The notes under the pieces are model-generated. The model worked only from the letters and a program-made list of their open reading frames with translations. It ran no database searches and was not told the origin of the DNA. Below are positions 58,810-64,000 of a stretch of DNA of 64,000 nucleotides, piece after piece. Every line of letters begins with the position of its first letter. Positions within the stretch are counted from its first letter, which is position 1. The position numbers and the translations under genes were made by a program. The stretch is from contig CAYTMQ010000007.1 in assembly GCA_964438995.1 (NCBI GenBank), forward strand, positions 140,980 to 204,979, given 5' to 3'. Origin of the DNA: JABMMZ01 sp964438995. Lineage in GTDB: Bacteria; Bacteroidota; Bacteroidia; NS11-12g; UBA955.

Positions 58810-59925
58810 ATGAAAAGAACGGTGTTTTTCATTTTGCTGATTGGCTTTTTCTTTAATGGAAATGCTCAAGTAGCTAATCCAGGAATGGTAGATGTATACG
58901 ATTCTCTTGAAAAAGGGAAATTGAATATTGGAGGATATGTTGATGTGTATTATGGCTATGATTTGTCACACCCAATTAACTCAGACCGTCCGTATGCAGT
59001 TTCTTCCTCTCGCCATAATGAAGTCAATCTTAATTTAGCATACGCAGAATTCAAGTACATCAACGATTTTGTTAGAGCGCATTTTGTGCCTGGTTTTGGT
59101 ACCTATATCAATGCCAATTACCTCAATGAAAAAGGAACACTTAAGAATTTATTGGAAGCTAATGTAGGCGTTAGAATCAGTAAGAAAAATGATATTTGGA
59201 TAGATGCCGGCGTATTGCCTTCTCCTTATACCAACGAGTCGGCCATCTCTAAAGACCATTTTATGTACACCCGCTCTTTTGCTCCAGAATATGTCCCCTA
59301 CTATTTATCTGGAGTAAAATTGTCTTTGCCAATTGGTAAAAAAGTCAAATCATACTGGTATTTACTCAATGGTTGGCAAGCCATTCAAGATGTCAATAAT
59401 CCATTGTCCCTTGGTACACAAATAGAATACCGACCAAACAAAAAGTTGCTGTTTAACTGGGATACATACGTGGGCGATGAATCATCTGTTATCAATCCAA
59501 GTTTTAGAACCCGATACTTTTCAGATTTGTATATGATTTACAATCCCGATGGAAAATGGTCGACTACTGCCTGTGTGTATTATGGCATTCAAGAAAAGAA
59601 AGACACATTAAATGTTCAATCTTTTGGCAAATGGTGGCAACTCAATTACATCACACAATACAAATTCAATAAAAGATCTGCTTTAGCATTTAGACTGGAA
59701 TATTTTGAAGACCTAGATAACATTCAAATTCAATCCATTAATAACAACGGAGGATTCTCTAGTTTTAGTGGTGGTTTTTGTTTCAATTATAAAATCAATA
59801 GAAATGCTCTGTTCAGATTAGAGTCAAGAACATTTTATTCGGATAAGAATGTGTACCTCGACCAAAAAAGAAATCCAAGCAATTGGTCGCAACTGTTCAT
59901 CACCAATCTGACAGTATGGTTCTGA
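58810..59925 (+). CDS. Outer-membrane beta-barrel porin (BBP2-like)
   Basis: 371 residues with a signal peptide (FFILLIGFFFNGNA). The mature part is a run of amphipathic strands ('GGYVDVYYGYDLSHP', 'VNLNLAYAEFKYIN', 'SYWYLLNGWQAIQDVNNPLS') and ends in TNLTVWF, an aromatic C-terminus that signals outer-membrane insertion. The style fits the BBP2/OmpL-like porin family. It overlaps the DUF2079 gene by 10 nt, so the two are translated together. Confidence 0.85.
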   Translation: MKRTVFFILLIGFFFNGNAQVANPGMVDVYDSLEKGKLNIGGYVDVYYGYDLSHPINSDRPYAVSSSRHNEVNLNLAYAEFKYINDFVRAHFVPGFGTYINANYLNEKGTLKNLLEANVGVRISKKNDIWIDAGVLPSPYTNESAISKDHFMYTRSFAPEYVPYYLSGVKLSLPIGKKVKSYWYLLNGWQAIQDVNNPLSLGTQIEYRPNKKLLFNWDTYVGDESSVINPSFRTRYFSDLYMIYNPDGKWSTTACVYYGIQEKKDTLNVQSFGKWWQLNYITQYKFNKRSALAFRLEYFEDLDNIQIQSINNNGGFSSFSGGFCFNYKINRNALFRLESRTFYSDKNVYLDQKRNPSNWSQLFITNLTVWF

Positions 59926-61388
59926 ACATTAAGCAAAATTTATTCAAGCATTACAAATGCGCCTCTTTGGTAGTGTTTTTTTTTGTGGTGTATGCTCTTA
60001 TAGCATTTGTTAACCATTATTTGTTTAAAACCTTTGCGCTTGACTTAGGCGTTTATACCAACGCCCTTTTCGATTACAGCCATTTTCAATTCAATGATAA
60101 AGCAGTATTCAAACCTGTTGCCGAGAACCTATTGTCCGACCATTTTGATCTGTTTTTAATGTTGTTTGCACCATTGTCGTGGTTGTTTGGTCAATACACT
60201 TTGCAATTGGTGCAAATTCTAGCAATTCTTTTCGGTGGGGTAGGTGTATACAAATTGATAGATGTGGTTTCAAAAAATACTGCATATGCACTTTTCGCTC
60301 AACTGTTTTTTTATACCTCTTTCCCAATTTTTGCTGCATTGTCTTTCGATTACCACAGCAATGTACCAGCTGCAATGTTGTTGCCATGGATCATATATTT
60401 TGCTCAAACAAAACGTTACAATGCCTTTATTGGCTTAAGTATTTTAATGTGGCTTGCAAAAGAAACCATGTCTTTTTGGTTGGTGTTTGTAATGCTTGGT
60501 TTGTCTGTAGAATATAGAAAAGATACAACTTTAAAACGTCTGACTTTGTGGATGTCTTTGTTTTCCCTTTTGTATTTTATCATCGTATTGAAATTTGTAA
60601 TGCCTTATTTTGCCAACTCAGGGGCATACGAGCATTTTAAATTCAAAGCTTTGGGAAATGATTATGCAGATGCTTTCAAGTTTGTCATTGGACATCCTGT
60701 TGAATTTTTCAAGATATTAATTTCAAACCACCTCAACAAGCCTGAATTCAATGGCATCAAACAAGAATTTTTTATGTTTATTGCTTTCAGTGGAGGGATG
60801 TTTTTCCTAGTCCGACCATCATTTTTAATTATGGGAATCCCATTAATTGTTATGAAAATGTGCTACGACGATCCAGCTGCTTGGAGTATAGATACCCACT
60901 ATTCAATTGAACTTGCTCCGCTTCTGGTGTTAGCAGTTTTTTATACAATCAACGACATCCAACAACATTGGCTTAAAAAGATTTTTATAGTTGTATCACT
61001 AGTTGGCGGTGTTAGCATGACATTGAAATACATGGATAACACTGTTTATTGGCATGATTATTCAAGAGTAAGAATCTATCAAAATTCGCATTATGTAAAA
61101 AATTACGATGTTAAAAAAGTGCACCAACAATTAAAGCTATTGCCAAAGGATGCCGTTATTTCAGCTCAAACGCCATTTGTACCACACCTTGCCTACAGAG
61201 ATAAATGTTATACTATTCCAATTGTTAAAGACGCTTCCTTCATAGTGTATTCCCCCTCCGAAGAGGCGTTATACCCTATTATAAGAGAAGAATTAAACAA
61301 ACAAATGGGAGATAGTCTAAAAAGCGGACGATGGCAATATCAATACAAAGACACCAATATTGTCATACTAAAAAGAATTAAACCATAA
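59916..61388 (+). CDS. DUF2079 polytopic membrane protein
   Basis: About 490 residues, about ten predicted membrane helices. The conserved 'FALDLGVYTNALFDYSHFQF' after the first helix and 'LLSDHFDLFLMLFAPLSWLF' with GQYTLQLVQILAILFGGVGVY mark DUF2079. The early Asp and His-Phe-Asp suggest a GT-C-like active site, but no activity is established. ATG 59916 is chosen over 59883 because it removes most of the overlap with the porin and starts just before the first helix. Its stop abuts the stop of the convergent gene without a gap. Confidence 0.85.
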   Translation: MVLNIKQNLFKHYKCASLVVFFFVVYALIAFVNHYLFKTFALDLGVYTNALFDYSHFQFNDKAVFKPVAENLLSDHFDLFLMLFAPLSWLFGQYTLQLVQILAILFGGVGVYKLIDVVSKNTAYALFAQLFFYTSFPIFAALSFDYHSNVPAAMLLPWIIYFAQTKRYNAFIGLSILMWLAKETMSFWLVFVMLGLSVEYRKDTTLKRLTLWMSLFSLLYFIIVLKFVMPYFANSGAYEHFKFKALGNDYADAFKFVIGHPVEFFKILISNHLNKPEFNGIKQEFFMFIAFSGGMFFLVRPSFLIMGIPLIVMKMCYDDPAAWSIDTHYSIELAPLLVLAVFYTINDIQQHWLKKIFIVVSLVGGVSMTLKYMDNTVYWHDYSRVRIYQNSHYVKNYDVKKVHQQLKLLPKDAVISAQTPFVPHLAYRDKCYTIPIVKDASFIVYSPSEEALYPIIREELNKQMGDSLKSGRWQYQYKDTNIVILKRIKP

Positions 61389-63704
61389 TCACTCTTTAAT
61401 GAAGCTTGATGTGTAAAAAGTGTTTTGACCTTTCAGAACAATATAATAAACACCTGAAGAGAGCATTGAAACATCTATGTTTGATTCTAGAATATTAGAA
61501 GTAAACATTCTTTTGCCATCAGAGGCAAAGATGGTGAATTCCTGAATTTTGTAGTCAATTAAGTTGTCTATGTTTAAAGAATTGATAACTGGATTAGGAG
61601 AAATTGATATGCTTTGCTGATTGAAAGAGTTGATGTTTTCCAAATTGTAACAAATGAATGAATCAGTGAAGTCAGACCAACAGTACTCATTTCTTATTCT
61701 CAATCCAAAGGTATTGCAATTGGAAAAAGGAATGCTTCTGGTGCTGTCTGTCATGATGGATTTGTTTTTGGTCCATTGATATTTTACTGCTTCCAAAGAT
61801 GAACGCAAACTATCAGCATAATAGACTTCAATTACTGGCTTCATTGGAATGTTGTAAAATCTTATATGTACCTTATCGCTTGTATCACTTATACATCCAT
61901 ACAAATTGGTTGTATATACACTCAGAGTTTGTGTCGATGTCACTTTGATCTCGCTCGAATTTAGGCCATTCGACCAAAATATACTATCACCGTTTGAGAA
62001 ACATAATAGGGTGGCAGAATCTCCTTGACAATATTGCAATCCGCCTATTACTGTAATTTTAGGTTGTATTGGTCTTGGGAATTTGTATATCCTTCTTGAA
62101 GGTGATACATCGCTCTTGCAGTTGTTGTTGTCTATGACATATAATGTAAGAGTACTATTGTCTTTTATATATCTAGATTGCCCACTGAAGCCATCCGACC
62201 AATTGATCGCATTGTAATTACCTTGTACATATAACAACACACTATCACCATTGCAAATACTGGTGTCTTTAGAATACAAAATAGTAGGAGTGGTTGGCTT
62301 AGTGAAATAGGAAAAAATCAAACTGTCTGAAATTGGACTGATGCATCCAAAATTTGTTTTTACTCTTAAACTTAAACTGCCTGCATTGGTTTTATAATTG
62401 CTTTTTCCAGTTTTGCCATCCGACCATGAGTATTGAGAGTAATTGCCAATGCCAAAAAACTTAAAAGTATCGTCATTGCAAAGTTGTAAAGCATTGTAAG
62501 AGATACTTGGTTTTAGAGGTGTTGGATGCACCGTTACAATAGCAGTATCAAATGCGCTACATTGATTGCTATTGGTCATTTTAACTATATAAGTGCCTGA
62601 ACTATCTGTGGTCATGGCATTGATTTTGGAAACGATTGAATTGGAAGGGAAATGCCTCCATTCGTATGAGTTGCCAGCAGCCGAACCTGCCGTAATCCTA
62701 TAACTCGGTCCGCTACAAAATGCAGTATCTTTTCCAGCGTTCGGAGTAGGATTGTTGTAGAAAGAAAGCAACATTGTATCACGCTTAACGCAGTTGTTGA
62801 TGTCTCTCATTTCTACAGATATGGTTTTTTGACCCAAGCCTAATTTGCTGACATTAAATGATACATTGGCTCCCGTATCGTTTGTTGACCATTTGTAGTT
62901 GTATCCTTTGCTTAGTTGTTTAACTAATGTATTGTTTCCGCAGATAAAAGTATCATTGCCTAATTTTAAACTCATAGGGTAGAGGATACATGGGTCTACT
63001 GTGCCAAGGTTTGCCACTTCAGAATGGGATAAACATGTATCGAAAATGGCCACAGATGCTATGTCAATGGTGTCGTCTTCCAAGTCGTTATCCGCAAAAA
63101 ATAGTATTTGTGGATTTAAAGCAAACCTATCATCTACACCTTGGTTGTTGCCATCTAATATCAATTGACCATTGAGGTAATACCTATAATAGTTGCCAAG
63201 ATCTACTGAAATAACCAAACGGTACCATTGATTGGTATTGATAGCAACTGGAGTATACCCTGTAGTAGCAGTGCCTATTCTACCGGGATTTGAACCAGTA
63301 TTTGGGCGAATAAAACACTCTCCGTCGTTCTGGTTGGTAGTATCGGTTTGAAAAAAAGTATGCCAGCGGTTGAGATTGTCAATTTTGAAATCGAACATGA
63401 GGGTATATCTATTGACAGAATCACCACCGCCATTTGGAGCGATACCATGTGTCGCTTTGTAATAAGAACCTAGGCCTATTTTTACTGCTGTGTCTTTGCG
63501 CTCTGGTCCTGCAACCCATTGGTGAGAGCCAACCAAGGTCAAATTGTTGCCAACAGTTGCTTTGGTTAGATTGTTTGGATTTTGAAACTTCCAATATCCT
63601 TTTAAATGGGGCAATTGAGATGGATTCAAATCTTGACCAGCAGCATTTTCAAAGTTAAGAAATGAAAAAAATAGGCAGCTTAAAATTTGTAAAGTATGTT
63701 TCAT
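61389..63704 (-). CDS. LamG and Ig-like repeat secreted protein with T9SS sorting domain
   Basis: 771 residues. Signal peptide (LQILSCLFFSFLNFENAAG), a LamG/concanavalin-A-like domain (~35-250: 'LKGYWKFQNPNNLTKATVGN', 'TNQWYRLVISVDLGNYYRYY', 'IASVAIFDTCLSHSEVA'), about five Ig-like repeats of ~80 residues with paired cysteines ('GKDTAFCSGPSYRITAGSA', 'DTSICNGDSVLLYVQGNY'), and a T9SS type A domain (ISISPNPVINSLNIDN to the end). A carbohydrate- or surface-binding role is inferred from LamG. ATG 63704 is preferred over a start at 63728. Confidence 0.88.
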   Translation of the reverse strand: MKHTLQILSCLFFSFLNFENAAGQDLNPSQLPHLKGYWKFQNPNNLTKATVGNNLTLVGSHQWVAGPERKDTAVKIGLGSYYKATHGIAPNGGGDSVNRYTLMFDFKIDNLNRWHTFFQTDTTNQNDGECFIRPNTGSNPGRIGTATTGYTPVAINTNQWYRLVISVDLGNYYRYYLNGQLILDGNNQGVDDRFALNPQILFFADNDLEDDTIDIASVAIFDTCLSHSEVANLGTVDPCILYPMSLKLGNDTFICGNNTLVKQLSKGYNYKWSTNDTGANVSFNVSKLGLGQKTISVEMRDINNCVKRDTMLLSFYNNPTPNAGKDTAFCSGPSYRITAGSAAGNSYEWRHFPSNSIVSKINAMTTDSSGTYIVKMTNSNQCSAFDTAIVTVHPTPLKPSISYNALQLCNDDTFKFFGIGNYSQYSWSDGKTGKSNYKTNAGSLSLRVKTNFGCISPISDSLIFSYFTKPTTPTILYSKDTSICNGDSVLLYVQGNYNAINWSDGFSGQSRYIKDNSTLTLYVIDNNNCKSDVSPSRRIYKFPRPIQPKITVIGGLQYCQGDSATLLCFSNGDSIFWSNGLNSSEIKVTSTQTLSVYTTNLYGCISDTSDKVHIRFYNIPMKPVIEVYYADSLRSSLEAVKYQWTKNKSIMTDSTRSIPFSNCNTFGLRIRNEYCWSDFTDSFICYNLENINSFNQQSISISPNPVINSLNIDNLIDYKIQEFTIFASDGKRMFTSNILESNIDVSMLSSGVYYIVLKGQNTFYTSSFIKE

Positions 63705-63776
63705 ATAGCATTGGTTTTCTGGATTCAAATAAGCATTTTTTTATCAAATATCAAAATTCTTTGTTTTTTAAAAAAT

Positions 63777-63800
63777 GTCGAGGGCATGGCCTGTTAACTA
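63777..63800. repeat. Short copy of the palindromic module
   Basis: gtcgagggcatggcc followed by tgttaactacaaa: the same core as the module at 63836, with a changed right arm. Confidence 0.7.
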
Positions 63801-63835
63801 CAAAGGAAATTGCACATTTATGTTTGCAACAAAAT

Positions 63836-63990
63836 GTCGAGGGCATGCCCTCGACCTACATAAACATAAATCATCTCCTTTGTGTATTCTCTGCGTACTT
63901 TGTGGCATTGTGGTTTTATATATTGTCTTGGGCGCAGCCCTTCGACCTACAAGAAAGATATCCTGTATCGCGGATACGAGGTTACATTAA
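63836..63990. repeat. Dispersed palindromic repeat, copy 2
   Basis: It begins with the perfect 20-bp palindrome GTCGAGGGCATGCCCTCGAC (63836-63855), then gggc-gca-gccc (63931-63941) and gtatc-gcg-gatac (63965-63977). It is nearly identical to 9926-10082 over its whole length. No gene lies between 63705 and the window end; the ORF here only follows the repeat. Confidence 0.93.
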
Positions 63991-64000
63991 ATCATGCGTT

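Noticed and set aside
60179..60517. 112-codon ORF inside the DUF2079 gene
   Set aside because: Alternative frame of a well-supported membrane protein; Cys/Phe-rich as expected from a shifted hydrophobic frame.
63775..63990. 71-codon ORF
   Set aside because: Encoded by the second copy of the dispersed repeat; no protein-like composition.

Overview
The window looks like chromosomal DNA of a gliding-type Bacteroidota. The evidence is AT-rich sequence, many secreted proteins ending in type IX secretion (T9SS) sorting domains, Bacteroidota-like promoters (TTTG, about 19-20 nt, TAnnTTTG), a large M1/M43/M49 peptidase complement and many lipoproteins. I cannot name a genus. I see no prophage, intact insertion sequence, CRISPR array, rRNA or tRNA.

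Layout. 1-2713: end of an M1 peptidase gene, then a MbnP-like lipoprotein and a MbnH-like di-haem peroxidase. 2714-3200: gene-free tandem array of hairpin-forming repeats. 3236-5322: NfeD-like and flotillin operon. 5372-7670: a secreted protein of unknown function, a rifampin ADP-ribosyltransferase with an extra N-terminal helical domain, and an exported beta-carbonic anhydrase. 7813-9777: overlapping YHYH lipoprotein, YwqK/MORN lipoprotein and SCO genes. 9778-10240: palindromic repeats. 10241-15474 (minus): cyanophycin synthetase followed by two polytopic glycosyltransferases. 15599-19952 (minus): another GT-C-like membrane protein, an M43 T9SS protease, a PaaG-like hydratase/isomerase and a lone TIR-like protein. 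20151-22339 (minus): ECF sigma factor with a membrane/beta-barrel partner. 22501-26724 (minus): FabI and two T9SS cargo proteins. 26779-29112: M1 aminopeptidase. 29214-33366 (minus): a LutA-like protein, an Ldh-type dehydrogenase, dipeptidyl peptidase III and a small membrane-protein gene broken by a stop codon. 33533-45334: a second ECF sigma/barrel pair, a T9SS protein and two related giant adhesin-like proteins. 45469-46770: citrate synthase. 46835-52982 (minus): a 1637-residue PKD-repeat protein with two small downstream genes. 53063-58001: Mpl, a YdcF-like protein, HtpG and two thioredoxins. 58098-58800: decayed zeta-toxin locus and palindromes. 58810-63704: porin, DUF2079 protein and a LamG/T9SS protein. 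The window ends in a second copy of the palindromic repeat.

How the parts fit. Ten gene products carry T9SS C-terminal domains (seven type A, three type B), so much of the window makes cell-surface or secreted proteins. Both ECF sigma factors overlap by 4 nt a partner with a cytoplasmic N-terminus, one membrane helix, a low-complexity linker and a beta-barrel-like C-terminus. One of these units runs on into two T9SS cargo genes. Copper-related proteins (MbnP/MbnH, SCO, probably YHYH) occur in two nearby operons.

The least explained material is non-coding: a five-unit A-B-A-B-A array with swapped apical hairpins, and a dispersed family of short palindromes with a shared trailing motif. These sit directly at gene 3' ends. 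All assignments were made by reading the sequence; no database search was run.
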